Of a stretch of DNA of 64,000 nt, positions 55,792-64,000 are shown one piece after another. Position numbers and translations under genes: made by a program. The stretch lies in NCBI GenBank assembly GCA_965230335.1, contig CBDDKS010000006.1, forward strand, positions 2,480,001-2,544,000, written 5' to 3'. Numbering within the stretch: the stretch's first letter is position 1; every line of letters starts with the position of its first letter. The notes below the pieces were generated by a model. It saw only the letters and a program-made list of their open reading frames with translations, was not told where the DNA came from and did no database searches. The DNA comes from CBDDKS01 sp965230335. Lineage in GTDB: Bacteria; Pseudomonadota; Gammaproteobacteria; Enterobacterales; Kangiellaceae.

Positions 55792-58011
55792 TTACAAGTC
55801 AAAACGATCAAGTGTCATCACTTTTGCCCAGGCTTGAGCAAAATCCTGTACAAACTTTTCTTTTGCATCATTTGATGCATAAACTTCAGCAACAGCTCGT
55901 AACTCAGAATTAGATCCAAAAATGAGATCAACGGGCGTTGCTGTCCACTTCAGTCGGCCGGTTTGTCGGTCATAGCCTTCATAAATACCAGAAGATGCGG
56001 ATGACTTTTTCCATTGTGTTGACATGTCTAATAAGTTGATAAAGAAATCATTACTTAATGTTCCAGGGCGATCTGTGAAAACACCATGACGGGTTTGTCC
56101 AGTATTTGCATTTAGACTACGCATACCACCAATCAGTGCGGTCATTTCTGGAATGGAAAGTGTTAACATGCTGGCTTTTTCAATCAGCATTTCTGCAGGC
56201 GATAAGTGATTGCCTTTTGCAAAATAGTTTCGAAAACCATCGGCGGTAGGCTCGAGAACAGAAAAAGAGTCAACATCGGTTTGTTGCTGTAAAGCATCGG
56301 TACGTCCTGGCTTAAAAGGTACTTTAACCGTATAACCTGTTTGCTTTGCCGCTTTTTCAATGGCTGCCGCACCACCTAAAACAATAAGATCGGCTATAGA
56401 AACCTGCTTACTGTTTTTTTGCCGTTTATTAAATGTTTGTTGAATTTTTTTCAAGCGCTTAATCACTTTTGCAATTTCTTTAGGATTATTGGCTTGCCAG
56501 TTTTTTTGTGGTTCTAAGCGAATGCGAGCACCATTTGCACCACCACGCATATCGGTACCTCTGAAACTGGATGCAGAACTCCAGGCGGTCCTAACCAATT
56601 CTGGAACAGATAAACCGGATTTCAAAATAGTGGATTTTAATTTTTTAATATCTTTATCGTTGATGAGTGGATGATTGACTGGTGGTAATGGATCCTGCCA
56701 TATCATATCTTCTTTAGGTACGAGCTTTCCTAAATAACGGGCTTTGGGTCCCATATCGCGATGAGTTAATTTAAACCAGGCTTTTGCAAAGGCGAGCTCA
56801 AATTCTTTGGGGTTATCTAAAAATCGTTTTGAAATTTTTCCGTAAGAGGGATCAAATCTGAGTGATAAATCTGTAGTGAGCATGATAGGTGCGTGCCTTT
56901 TAGAGGGATCATGGGCATCAGGTACCATACTGGCTGCACTTTTATCATCAGGAATCCACTGAATAGCACCAGCAGGACTTTTTGTTTTTACCCAGTTAAA
57001 GTGGAATAAATTCTGGAAAAAATTATGGGTCCATTGTGCCGGGCTCACTGTCCAGGCACCTTCTAGCCCACTCGTAATCGTATCAACCCCTTTGCCACTA
57101 CGGTATTTACTTTTCCAACCGAAGCCTTGTTCTTCGATACTGGCACCTTCTGGCTCAGCACCGACATGTTTATGTGGATTTGCGGCACCATGAGCTTTAC
57201 CAAAGGTATGTCCGCCAGCAATCAGAGCCACCGTTTCTTCATCATTCATTGCCATGCGGCCAAATGTTTCCCTGATATCTTTAGCAGCTAAAAGTGGATC
57301 GGGATTCCCGTTGGGCCCTTCAGGGTTGACATAAATGAGCCCCATTCGTTTTGCTGCCAAGGGTTTGTCGAGCTTTCCTTTTTGACTATGACGTTTACTA
57401 GCTAGCCATTCCCCTTCAGAACCCCAGTTGACTATTTCAGGTTCCCATGCATCTTCTCGACCTCCGGCGAAACCCAGGGTTTTAAATCCCATGGATTCCA
57501 TAGCAACAGTACCAGCCAAAACCATTAAGTCTCCCCAAGAGATTTTACGTCCATATTTTTGTTTAATTGGCCAAATTAATCGTTGTGCTTTATCTAGATT
57601 GGCATTATCCGGCCAACTATTCAGAGGGGCAAACCGCTGCATGCCACCATTGGCACCCCCTCTGCCATCAATGGTTCTATAAGTGCCGGCACTGTGCCAT
57701 GCCATGCGTATAAAAAGAGGACCGTAGTGTCCGTAATCAGCGGGCCACCAGTCTTGAGACGTTGTCATAACCTGTTCAAGATCTTTTTTAACAGCGTTTA
57801 AATCCAGAGTATTAAATGCTTCAGCATAGTTAAACGATTGTCCCATGGGATTAGAGGATTTTGAATGTAGGCGAAGAGGAGAAAGGTCGAGCTTTTGTGG
57901 CCACCAGTATTGATTGGTTTTCGGATGATTTTCAGAATAGGTAATACTGGAGAAGATGATTGAAGAAATGATCACTAGCTTTGTCAGTAATGGTTTTGTT
58001 GCTTGAAGCAT
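55792..58011 (-). CDS. katG: Catalase-peroxidase KatG with signal peptide
   Basis: KatG is a haem enzyme that breaks down hydrogen peroxide by catalase and peroxidase routes. The 739-residue protein has both class I peroxidase repeats. In the active N-terminal half it keeps distal RMAWHSAGTYR and proximal AGGHTFGKAHG. The Trp-Tyr-Met adduct residues are W (in MAWH), Y (in LIYVNPEGPNG) and M (in FGRMAMND). Unusually, the first about 26 residues form a Sec-type signal peptide (KLVIISSIIFSSITYS), so the enzyme is expected in the periplasm, as for KatP of enterohaemorrhagic E. coli. A GGAG site precedes the ATG. Confidence 0.95.
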   Translation of the reverse strand: MLQATKPLLTKLVIISSIIFSSITYSENHPKTNQYWWPQKLDLSPLRLHSKSSNPMGQSFNYAEAFNTLDLNAVKKDLEQVMTTSQDWWPADYGHYGPLFIRMAWHSAGTYRTIDGRGGANGGMQRFAPLNSWPDNANLDKAQRLIWPIKQKYGRKISWGDLMVLAGTVAMESMGFKTLGFAGGREDAWEPEIVNWGSEGEWLASKRHSQKGKLDKPLAAKRMGLIYVNPEGPNGNPDPLLAAKDIRETFGRMAMNDEETVALIAGGHTFGKAHGAANPHKHVGAEPEGASIEEQGFGWKSKYRSGKGVDTITSGLEGAWTVSPAQWTHNFFQNLFHFNWVKTKSPAGAIQWIPDDKSAASMVPDAHDPSKRHAPIMLTTDLSLRFDPSYGKISKRFLDNPKEFELAFAKAWFKLTHRDMGPKARYLGKLVPKEDMIWQDPLPPVNHPLINDKDIKKLKSTILKSGLSVPELVRTAWSSASSFRGTDMRGGANGARIRLEPQKNWQANNPKEIAKVIKRLKKIQQTFNKRQKNSKQVSIADLIVLGGAAAIEKAAKQTGYTVKVPFKPGRTDALQQQTDVDSFSVLEPTADGFRNYFAKGNHLSPAEMLIEKASMLTLSIPEMTALIGGMRSLNANTGQTRHGVFTDRPGTLSNDFFINLLDMSTQWKKSSASSGIYEGYDRQTGRLKWTATPVDLIFGSNSELRAVAEVYASNDAKEKFVQDFAQAWAKVMTLDRFDL

Positions 58012-58207
58012 GAGCGTGACTCCTGTTAAAAGTGAGTTAAGCGTGAATATTCACAAAGTATTTTATTTTGAGAACTTCTACTGATTAGCTTAACGGCATC
58101 CCTTTCACATGTGTAATGATTAAATCCGATTGTATTAAACGGTTTTTTTAATGATAGAGGACGTTCAGGATATAATGGATGATATTTTTAATTTCAAAAC
58201 TATGCAT

Positions 58208-59128
58208 TCAGTTGGTTTGATTCAGCCAGTGTCGAATGAGTAATCCAGATAAAGTTTCTTGTGGTGGTATGGATAATTGTTTGTTTTGTAATTGAGATTG
58301 GCATTCATCACGTGAAATCCAAAAGGCATTTTCCAGTTCATTATCATTACATTGGATATGATTATGGCAGGCATGTACAGTAAAACCTATCATCAAAGAA
58401 TGTGGAAATGGCCAGGGTTGTGAGGCAATATAATCGGGGTTTTTGACTTGAACATTGGTTTCTTCGAAGACTTCTCGTACAACAGCATGTTCTAAACTTT
58501 CTCCAGGTTCTACAAAGCCTGCTAATACGGAATAATGATTTTTTTTCCAATGGGACTGACGACCTAATAATAAATGATCATCGTGAATAACCGATACGAT
58601 GATAGCGGCATCCGTTCTTGGATAAAAGGTTTTATCACAAGCCAGGCAAAATTTTTCATGACCTGCTTGTTGAGTTAATAGTTTTTGACCGCAACGTCCA
58701 CAGTATTGATAATTTTCATGCCAATGAAGTAATGCTTTTGCGAAAGCAAGAATAGATGCTAAAGGTTCATATAAAATAGAAAGGTTATCTCTTAAATTGT
58801 GCCACTCGGTATTTTGTGGCAAATTCATATTTTGTAAAATACTTTCTGTATGTTCTTGACTAATTTGTAAACAAAACCAGGGTTGTGTTTCGTGATAGGC
58901 TAGAAAATGAATGATACAAGAATCATTGAGACACATATTTTTTGACAAAGATTGTCTCGCATTGACAGGTTGGTAGGTTTCATTATCAAAAAGATACTGT
59001 CCTTGTTCATTAAAGAGTAGAAGCACTGTTTTAGGGTGATGGAGCCATTCTTGTATATTTGTTCCATTCTGTCTTTGCAAACTGTCCTTAGTAAAGTGAT
59101 ATGTCATTTTTAAATAGTCAAGTGACAT
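58208..59128 (-). CDS. nudC: NAD+ diphosphatase NudC (RNA deNADding Nudix enzyme)
   Basis: NudC hydrolyses NAD(H) and removes NAD caps from RNA. The 306-residue protein has the four-cysteine zinc ribbon (CGRCGQKL...CLACDKTFYPRTD), the Nudix box GFVEPGESLEHAVVREVFEETNV and the NudC-specific SQPWPFPHSLMIGF motif. It is followed on the same strand by none of its usual partners; the DUF2288 gene lies 14 bases upstream. Confidence 0.95.
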   Translation of the reverse strand: MSLDYLKMTYHFTKDSLQRQNGTNIQEWLHHPKTVLLLFNEQGQYLFDNETYQPVNARQSLSKNMCLNDSCIIHFLAYHETQPWFCLQISQEHTESILQNMNLPQNTEWHNLRDNLSILYEPLASILAFAKALLHWHENYQYCGRCGQKLLTQQAGHEKFCLACDKTFYPRTDAAIIVSVIHDDHLLLGRQSHWKKNHYSVLAGFVEPGESLEHAVVREVFEETNVQVKNPDYIASQPWPFPHSLMIGFTVHACHNHIQCNDNELENAFWISRDECQSQLQNKQLSIPPQETLSGLLIRHWLNQTN

Positions 59129-59142
59129 AACGTATGACGTGT

Positions 59143-59448
59143 TTACTTAAATTGAATTAATACAAAGGGAGAAACAACAACTGCCCAAAATAATCGGTCA
59201 GCTTGACAGTGTTGTTTTACCCAATCAATATCAATGAGAAACAGGCTGTTGTTTTCCAGCCATTTCTCAATCATGGATTTATTATCTAAAGTCACTTCAC
59301 AGGCTGCATCAATTAAATCAATACGTTGATCAACAAAAATTAATTGGCCTCGAGCAAAAAAAACTTCGAGTTCTCTCCATTCAATGACGGCTGTTTCATG
59401 ATTGAGTTTTTGTTTTAAATCTTGTTGATCGATGGTTTTATTTTGCAT
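59143..59448 (-). CDS. DUF2288 family protein
   Basis: A 101-residue soluble protein. The family pattern is visible: LKQKLNHETAVIEWRELEVFFARGQ near the start, VDQRIDLIDAA in the middle and FWAVVVSPFVLIQ at the end. Function is unknown. Its start overlaps the end of the thioredoxin-like gene by 11 bases, and nudC follows after 14 bases, so the three are probably cotranscribed. Confidence 0.85.
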   Translation of the reverse strand: MQNKTIDQQDLKQKLNHETAVIEWRELEVFFARGQLIFVDQRIDLIDAACEVTLDNKSMIEKWLENNSLFLIDIDWVKQHCQADRLFWAVVVSPFVLIQFK

Positions 59449-59953
59449 GTTGGTTATGGGGGTGTGAAAATGGTTTTCTGCTTAATATTTTTTTTGTTTT
59501 TTCATTAATAGAAATAAGTCTGTGAGCAGTAAGGATCGGGCTTTTTCTTGTCATACCGCCCTTTGTTCTTTTAATGACTTTACCATCAGGAGATAAAAAC
59601 AAATAAGTTGGATAGCTGGTAACATTGTATTGTTTAGCAATTTTTCTACCCTCGCCGAGCTCCATATCATAAATGGCGGTAATTGCATTTTTATTAAAAT
59701 AGCTGCCCATAGCGTAGGTAGGATACACTTTATTTTTCATATCATTGCAGGGGATACACCAGGAGGTATGGCAAGCAATAAAAACAGGCTTATTTTCAGT
59801 TTTTGCCAATGCAAGTAATTCTTGGAAGCTTTTACCTTTTACAAAACGAACGCCTTGATAGTCATCAGCATATTTTTCACTACAAGAGATAAGAGAAAGT
59901 GTGAATAGCAAAACAGTGAGCAAATGGAAAAATCTTTTGGTTAATATCATCAT
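59438..59953 (-). CDS. Thioredoxin-like lipoprotein
   Basis: I start at ATG 59953 behind AAGGAG; the longer frame from 59980 adds nine residues before the signal. The 171-residue protein has a lipoprotein signal with lipobox LSLIS-C (about residue 24). A thioredoxin fold follows, with active site WCIPC (about 64-68), cis-proline VTSYPTYLFL and a basic C-terminus. It is probably anchored in the periplasm and reduces or isomerises disulfides, or supports cytochrome maturation. It resembles the thioredoxin_7 group rather than DsbA. Confidence 0.85.
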   Translation of the reverse strand: MMILTKRFFHLLTVLLFTLSLISCSEKYADDYQGVRFVKGKSFQELLALAKTENKPVFIACHTSWCIPCNDMKNKVYPTYAMGSYFNKNAITAIYDMELGEGRKIAKQYNVTSYPTYLFLSPDGKVIKRTKGGMTRKSPILTAHRLISINEKTKKILSRKPFSHPHNQHAK

Positions 59954-60140
59954 GAGGATTCTCCTTAAAAGTGTAGCCATTTTAAATGAGTTTTAATTTT
60001 TATAGCAAAAAAAGATTATACAGTCTTTGATTTAAATGTAAAGTAAGATTTCATGACATAGTCTGGTGTTTTTACATGCTCTTAAGCTATTTTATGCGTA
60101 TAATTTAAGCATAGACAATGATTAAAAAGAGCTTTAATAA

Positions 60141-61223
60141 ATGGCAGGTGATACATTTGGGCAATTATTCCGCGTGACCAATTGGGGTGAATCTCATGGT
60201 AAGGCCATTGGTTGTATTGTTGAAGGTTGTCCGCCTGGGTTAATTTTAACAGAAGAAGATATCCAGCCTGCATTAGACAGACGTCGTCCAGGTCAAAGCC
60301 ATATTGTTACCCAGAGAAAAGAAGAAGATTTGGTTGAGATATTATCAGGTACGATTGATGGTAAAACTACAGGGACTCCCATTAGTTTATTGATTAAAAA
60401 TAAGGATCAACGTTCCAAGGATTACTCAGAAATGGCCGCTTTATACCGACCTAGCCATGCAGATTTCACTTATCAACAAAAATATGGCCTTAGAGATGTT
60501 GCCGGTGGAGGACGAAGTTCTGCCAGAGTGACTGCAGGATCTGTTGCTGCAGGTGCCATTGCCAATAAAATTTTAAGAGAACGATGTAATTTACAAATTT
60601 TAGCCTATGTAAAATCAGTAGGGGATATTATTAGTGATCAGGATCCATTAACAGTGGATATGGAAATGATTGAAGACAATGCTGTCAGATGTCCAGATAA
60701 TGATATTGCCCAAAAAATGATTAAAAAAATTGAAGCATTACGTAAGCAAGGTGATTCAGTTGGTGGTGTTGTAGAGTGTGTGATTCATTCTACACCCGTG
60801 GGTTTAGGTGAGCCCATTTTTGATAAACTGGAAGCTGATTTGGCGAAAGCGATGATGAGTATTAATGCCAGTAAAGGTTTTGAAATTGGATCAGGATTTT
60901 CTGGAACTAAGATGACAGGCTCAATACACAATGATCCTTTTGTTAATGACCAGGGTAAAATTATGACAGCAACCAATTTTTCAGGTGGTATACAAGGTGG
61001 TATTAGTAATGGCATGCCTATTATTTTTCGAGTGGCTTTTAAACCAACTGCAACCATTATTCAAGATCAGTCAACGGTGAATATAAAAGGTGAGGCGGTT
61101 ACTTTTAAAGGGAGGGGACGACATGATCCTTGTGTATTACCCCGAGCTGTACCTATTGTAGAAGCTATGGCATCACTGGTTATTTGTGATCACTATTTGC
61201 GCTATAAAGGTTTAAAAGACTGA
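60141..61223 (+). CDS. aroC: Chorismate synthase
   Basis: AroC converts 5-enolpyruvylshikimate-3-phosphate to chorismate with reduced FMN. The 360-residue protein carries all three family signatures: GESHGKAIGCIVEGCPPG, the GGGRSSARVTAGSVAAGAIA block (about 130) and the late GRHDPCVLPRAVPIVEAMASLVI. It is convergent with fecR; the 29-base gap holds AAAGAC-type tandem repeats and no clear terminator. Confidence 0.98.
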   Translation: MAGDTFGQLFRVTNWGESHGKAIGCIVEGCPPGLILTEEDIQPALDRRRPGQSHIVTQRKEEDLVEILSGTIDGKTTGTPISLLIKNKDQRSKDYSEMAALYRPSHADFTYQQKYGLRDVAGGGRSSARVTAGSVAAGAIANKILRERCNLQILAYVKSVGDIISDQDPLTVDMEMIEDNAVRCPDNDIAQKMIKKIEALRKQGDSVGGVVECVIHSTPVGLGEPIFDKLEADLAKAMMSINASKGFEIGSGFSGTKMTGSIHNDPFVNDQGKIMTATNFSGGIQGGISNGMPIIFRVAFKPTATIIQDQSTVNIKGEAVTFKGRGRHDPCVLPRAVPIVEAMASLVICDHYLRYKGLKD

Positions 61224-61252
61224 AAGACTAAAAGACAAAAAACTTACAAAGA

Positions 61253-62284
61253 TTAAATTCCCGTAAGAACAATGGTATTTTTGTCTTTATGACTGATTTT
61301 AATACTAGGATGTATCTGTATAATATGATTGACAAAACGTTCCTGGTTTCCCGTTGTAAAATGTCCTCCAATACGAATATTGGCAAGTTGTGTATTTTTT
61401 ATAGAAACCTGAGTGTTTGAATAACGGTTCATTTCATCAATAGCTTCATTGAGAGGCGTATCTTCAAAAAAAACTTCACCGAGTTTCCATTTTAATTCTT
61501 TATGTGTATTCACTTTTGTTACAACAGCTTTCGTTGTATTGACTTCTGTAATAAGTTGTTCACCAGGTAACAGGATTTTAGGTGCTATATCATGATGCTC
61601 AACTTGATCTTCATCCATGATGGAATCGACTTTGACTTCACCTTCAATCAGTGTCACTTTAACATTTTTTTCATTGAGTAGATTGACTTCGAATGTTGTA
61701 CCAGTGGCCTCAACACGTTTATCTTTTGCTTCAACAATAAAAGGTCTGAAAGTATCTTTCATAACTTCAAAAAGAGCTTGTCCTTTTATTAAATAAATCA
61801 TGCGTTGCTGCTCAGTATAGTCAACCTTGATAAGAGAATTGGTATTGAGAGTCACGACGGTACCATCAGACAAGGAAAATGTAGAACGTTCTCCAACCAT
61901 AGTGGAATATTCAGGCAAGGGATCGTAAGTCAACATAAACAGCAAGGCTGTAAAACAAATGAGTGTAAAGCTAGCGGCTAATGAAAAATAAAATCGTTGA
62001 TGTTTCTTTTTGCCTTGAACCGCTGAATCTTCATGATGCAGCAAAACTTGTTCCCTTAGAGCGCTCAACTCAGGGTTTTCCTTACATATTTTTAGTAGGC
62101 TAATAGAAGCTTGTAATTGATTGTAGGTAATGAGGTTATTTTTGCTGCTTTGTTTCCATTCTATAAAACGGGCTCTATCCTCATCGGTACAGTAAGCACT
62201 ACGCAGTTTAGCATCCCAATAGGCAGCGGCTTCATGGGGTATGTCCATTGAAAGATCTTCCATTTGTGTAGTGTCTTTATTCAT
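61253..62284 (-). CDS. FecR-family transmembrane anti-sigma regulator
   Basis: The 343-residue protein has a cytoplasmic FecR N-terminal domain (AAYWDAKLRSAY...EDRARFIEWKQSS, about 15-45). One membrane helix follows (about 101-121), then the periplasmic FecR domain (about 130-250: STMVGERSTFSLSDGTVVTLNTNSLI...ATGTTFEV). The C-terminal STN-like segment resembles the TonB-receptor signalling domain partner. It would transmit a surface signal to the ECF sigma factor encoded just upstream, with which it overlaps by four bases. No TonB-dependent receptor gene is adjacent. Confidence 0.9.
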   Translation of the reverse strand: MNKDTTQMEDLSMDIPHEAAAYWDAKLRSAYCTDEDRARFIEWKQSSKNNLITYNQLQASISLLKICKENPELSALREQVLLHHEDSAVQGKKKHQRFYFSLAASFTLICFTALLFMLTYDPLPEYSTMVGERSTFSLSDGTVVTLNTNSLIKVDYTEQQRMIYLIKGQALFEVMKDTFRPFIVEAKDKRVEATGTTFEVNLLNEKNVKVTLIEGEVKVDSIMDEDQVEHHDIAPKILLPGEQLITEVNTTKAVVTKVNTHKELKWKLGEVFFEDTPLNEAIDEMNRYSNTQVSIKNTQLANIRIGGHFTTGNQERFVNHIIQIHPSIKISHKDKNTIVLTGI

Positions 62285-62823
62285 TTTTCAGGTTTTTTTC
62301 TCTTAAGTAATTTTGCGTTAGCACGTGCCATATGTTTTTCTACTGTACTTACTGCTATACCGAGTTGTTTGGCAATTTGTAAATACCTATAGTTTTCAAA
62401 GTGATACAACACAAAGACTTGACGAGTGGTATCAGGTAACTGGTAGATGTTTTTAATTAAATGGTCTAGTGCCTCCTTACCTATTAAGACGCGTTCCAGA
62501 GTCATATCCTCCTGGTAATGTGAATATTCCTCAAAAGCTTCATGGGATGAACGTTGTCTGACAATATCTCTACGTCCATTATCGGCTAAAACACTGGCGG
62601 CTGATTGGAAAATATAGCCTTGGATATGCTCTATTTCGGATAAATCGGAACGTTTTGCCAGCCGTGTAAACACTTCTTGAATCAGATCTTCCGGCTCAAT
62701 ATGTGGTGGGACACGTTTTTTAAAATATCGATGTAAAGCGTTGTAATACTCAGTGGACCATTGTGATAGTAAATCACTTTCTTCTGTTTTTTCTATGGCG
62801 ACCAACTTCATAAATGTATTCAA
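62281..62823 (-). CDS. FecI-like ECF sigma factor
   Basis: A 180-residue RNA polymerase sigma factor with region 2 (HIEPEDLIQEVFTRL, GYIFQSAASVLADNGRR) and region 4 (LPDTTRQVFVLYHFENYRYLQIAKQLGIAVSTVEKHMARANAKL). This is typical of the FecI group, which pairs with FecR to control iron- or surface-signal-responsive genes. Its target operon is not visible here. The 348-base upstream gap must contain its promoter. Confidence 0.92.
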   Translation of the reverse strand: MNTFMKLVAIEKTEESDLLSQWSTEYYNALHRYFKKRVPPHIEPEDLIQEVFTRLAKRSDLSEIEHIQGYIFQSAASVLADNGRRDIVRQRSSHEAFEEYSHYQEDMTLERVLIGKEALDHLIKNIYQLPDTTRQVFVLYHFENYRYLQIAKQLGIAVSTVEKHMARANAKLLKRKKPEK

Positions 62824-63171
62824 CTCCCCTCTAATTGAATCGTAATGAAAATGCTAGCTTTTTTTGTATCATCATGTTTCGTAATTTAACCCATGTCGCA
62901 ATAAAAGTCGATAATAGTTTGACTAAATAGTCTATTTTTATGGGTTATTTGAAGGTTTTTTTGAATTTTATTTGAGCTATAGAGTAAAAATTTAACCTAT
63001 TTGAATAAAATCATCTAAATTCGGGTTAAATCTCTGATTTTTAACAAAATAGAGTATTTTTTAAATATTAGAAAATATAGGGCACGTAACTTTTTGATAT
63101 ACAAAGAAATAGGAGTCTTTCAGCTGAGGTTATTTAAGGAAAACTTCAGGTGAATCAGGCGACTATCTGTT
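62824..63171. other. Intergenic gap between the ECF sigma gene and bolA
   Basis: 348 AT-rich bases. The promoter for the sigma/FecR operon (minus strand) must be here, but no consensus pair stands out. I see no open frame, RNA gene or clear terminator for the bolA operon. Confidence 0.5.
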
Positions 63172-63432
63172 TTAGATAATTTTGATAGAGAGTGCGTGGA
63201 TATCCGTTTGCATAAGATCGCCCAAAGCCTGATAAATCATTTTGTGGCATTGTATAGGGGGCTTGTTGTCGAAAAAGGGAGAGGCAATATGTAGGGTAAA
63301 ATGTCCTTTACCGTCTTTTGCACCAGCATGACCAATATGTTGATGACTGTCATCAATAATCTGAATGTGGGAAGGTGATAAGGCCTTTTCCAATTTGGAT
63401 TGCATCAGTTCGATACGGGCTTCATTTGACAT
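63172..63432 (-). CDS. bolA: BolA-family protein
   Basis: An 86-residue protein with the BolA fold pattern: RIELMQSKLEKAL, the HIGHAGAKDGKGHFTLHI segment and the late CHKMIYQALGDLMQTDIHALSIKI. BolA proteins bind monothiol glutaredoxins through [2Fe-2S] clusters and affect cell shape and stress response. It lies six bases after yciI. The yciB-yciI-bolA order supports this assignment. Confidence 0.9.
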   Translation of the reverse strand: MSNEARIELMQSKLEKALSPSHIQIIDDSHQHIGHAGAKDGKGHFTLHIASPFFDNKPPIQCHKMIYQALGDLMQTDIHALSIKII

Positions 63433-63438
63433 GATGTA

Positions 63439-63738
63439 TTATGGCAGCACTTTTTTGAAGGGTTTTACGGTAACCTGTGCATAAACACCAGCTTGTATGT
63501 AGGGATCATTATCAGCCCATAGCTGAGCAGCTTCCAATGAATCAAACTCTGCAACAATGAGACTGCCAGTAAAACCGGCGGCGCCAGGATCATGGCTATC
63601 AATGGCAGGATGTGGTCCGGCAATGAGAAGGCGGCCTTCTTCTAAGAGAGCCTTTAATCGAGCAACATGTTGCTCACGTGTTTGTAGTCGGCGTTCAAGA
63701 CTGTTTTCAACATCTTGTGCAATAATGGCATACCACAT
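63439..63738 (-). CDS. yciI: YciI-family protein
   Basis: A 99-residue protein of the YciI/ferredoxin-like fold with MWYAIIAQDVENSLERR, the conserved LIAGPHPAIDS...GFTGSLIVAEFDSLEAAQLWADNDPYI block and VTVKPFKKVLP at the end. The His and Asp residues of the putative active site are present. Physiological role is not known; it is routinely found between yciB and bolA. Confidence 0.93.
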   Translation of the reverse strand: MWYAIIAQDVENSLERRLQTREQHVARLKALLEEGRLLIAGPHPAIDSHDPGAAGFTGSLIVAEFDSLEAAQLWADNDPYIQAGVYAQVTVKPFKKVLP

Positions 63739-63785
63739 AGATAAACTCTCTGAATATTATATTGATACGGTAAGAGAAAAAGATT

Positions 63786-64000
63786 CTAGTCTGATAAAGA
63801 CTTTTCTGTAGTATCATCTACTTTTGATGATTGGGCTTCAAGGGCTTCTCTTTTCTCTTTGGGCATATTTTTAAAAATAATGAAAAATGTTGCAATCATT
63901 AAAACCAGTTGAATACCTGTTAAACCCCAGAATTTAAAGTTAACCCAAACACTCTGCTCAAAGTTATAGGCTATCCATAAATTCAGCAAACCGGTGGCCA
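63786..64000 (-). CDS. yciB: YciB, inner-membrane septation protein A (C-terminal part)
   Basis: The frame is open to the window edge and encodes the last about 70 residues. NLWIAYNFEQSVWVNFKFWGLTG followed by a final membrane helix and a charged tail matches YciB (formerly IspZ), a polytopic protein that influences envelope integrity and septation. The tail (KEKREALEAQSSKVDDTTEK) is longer than in E. coli. The start lies beyond base 64000. Confidence 0.88.
   Translation of the reverse strand, partial: ATGLLNLWIAYNFEQSVWVNFKFWGLTGIQLVLMIATFFIIFKNMPKEKREALEAQSSKVDDTTEKSLSD

Noticed and set aside
1..64000. CRISPR arrays, rRNA, tRNA genes and insertion sequences
   Set aside because: Reading both strands I saw no regularly spaced repeats, tRNA cloverleaf with CCA-type end, rRNA segment or transposase; small RNAs without strong structure could be missed.

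Overview
The window looks like chromosomal DNA of an AT-rich gammaproteobacterium. The evidence is gene order: mreBCD-maf-rng-yhdP-nitrilase-tldD; rplU-rpmA-obgE facing ispB; murJ-ribF-ileS-lspA-fkpB-ispH followed by the minor pilin cluster fimT-pilV-pilW-pilX-pilY1-pilE; and yciB-yciI-bolA. A 2-oxoacid:ferredoxin oxidoreductase operon next to ATP-type pckA would suit an anaerobic, microaerobic or chemolithotrophic metabolism, but no lithotrophy marker is present and the genus cannot be fixed from this window.

Layout. 1-6.7 kb: distal end of a type VI secretion operon (tssK end, tssL, tssM, tagF, pppA, and a small protein overlapping pppA). 6.7-10.2 kb: an accessory block with two unrelated papain-fold cysteine-hydrolase candidates (one circularly permuted, one in classical order), a coiled-coil membrane protein and a small exported two-cysteine protein. 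It is threaded with direct repeats: 80 bp spanning the 3' end of the first hydrolase gene recurs 1.4 kb downstream, and a diverged trailer occurs downstream of two of the genes. This is the best candidate for something undescribed: a shuffling effector/immunity array at the tail of a T6SS locus. 10.5-12.4 kb: a DUF1631-like protein. 12.9-24 kb: cell-shape and envelope genes, where mreC appears to start at AUU just after a hairpin. 24-26.5 kb: two tandem perfect hairpins, a secreted M43-type metalloprotease and a very AT-rich gap. 26.6-34.2 kb (minus strand): ispB, a GltD-like FAD/Fe-S protein, korA, korB, pckA. 34.3-45.5 kb: housekeeping genes plus an OmpA-type porin. 45.8-53.3 kb: type IV pilus minor pilins and a PilY1 with an enlarged N-terminal region. 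53.5-58 kb: a PEP-CTERM-type surface protein, a PNGase F-like protein and a KatG with a signal peptide. 58.2-64 kb: nudC, DUF2288, a thioredoxin-like lipoprotein, aroC, an ECF sigma/FecR pair, bolA, yciI and partial yciB.

How they work together. The T6SS genes build and regulate (TagF/PppA post-translational branch) a contact-dependent injector, and the adjoining accessory genes are plausible cargo and protection. MreBCD, YhdP, MurJ, LspA, IspB and IspH all serve envelope growth and its lipid carriers. The minor pilins and PilY1 form the tip and priming complex of a type IV pilus. A cluster of exported proteins (pilus tip, PEP-CTERM protein, PNGase F-like enzyme, exported KatG) suggests investment in surface or host/biofilm interaction. 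All functional assignments come from motifs and gene context read by eye; no database search was run.
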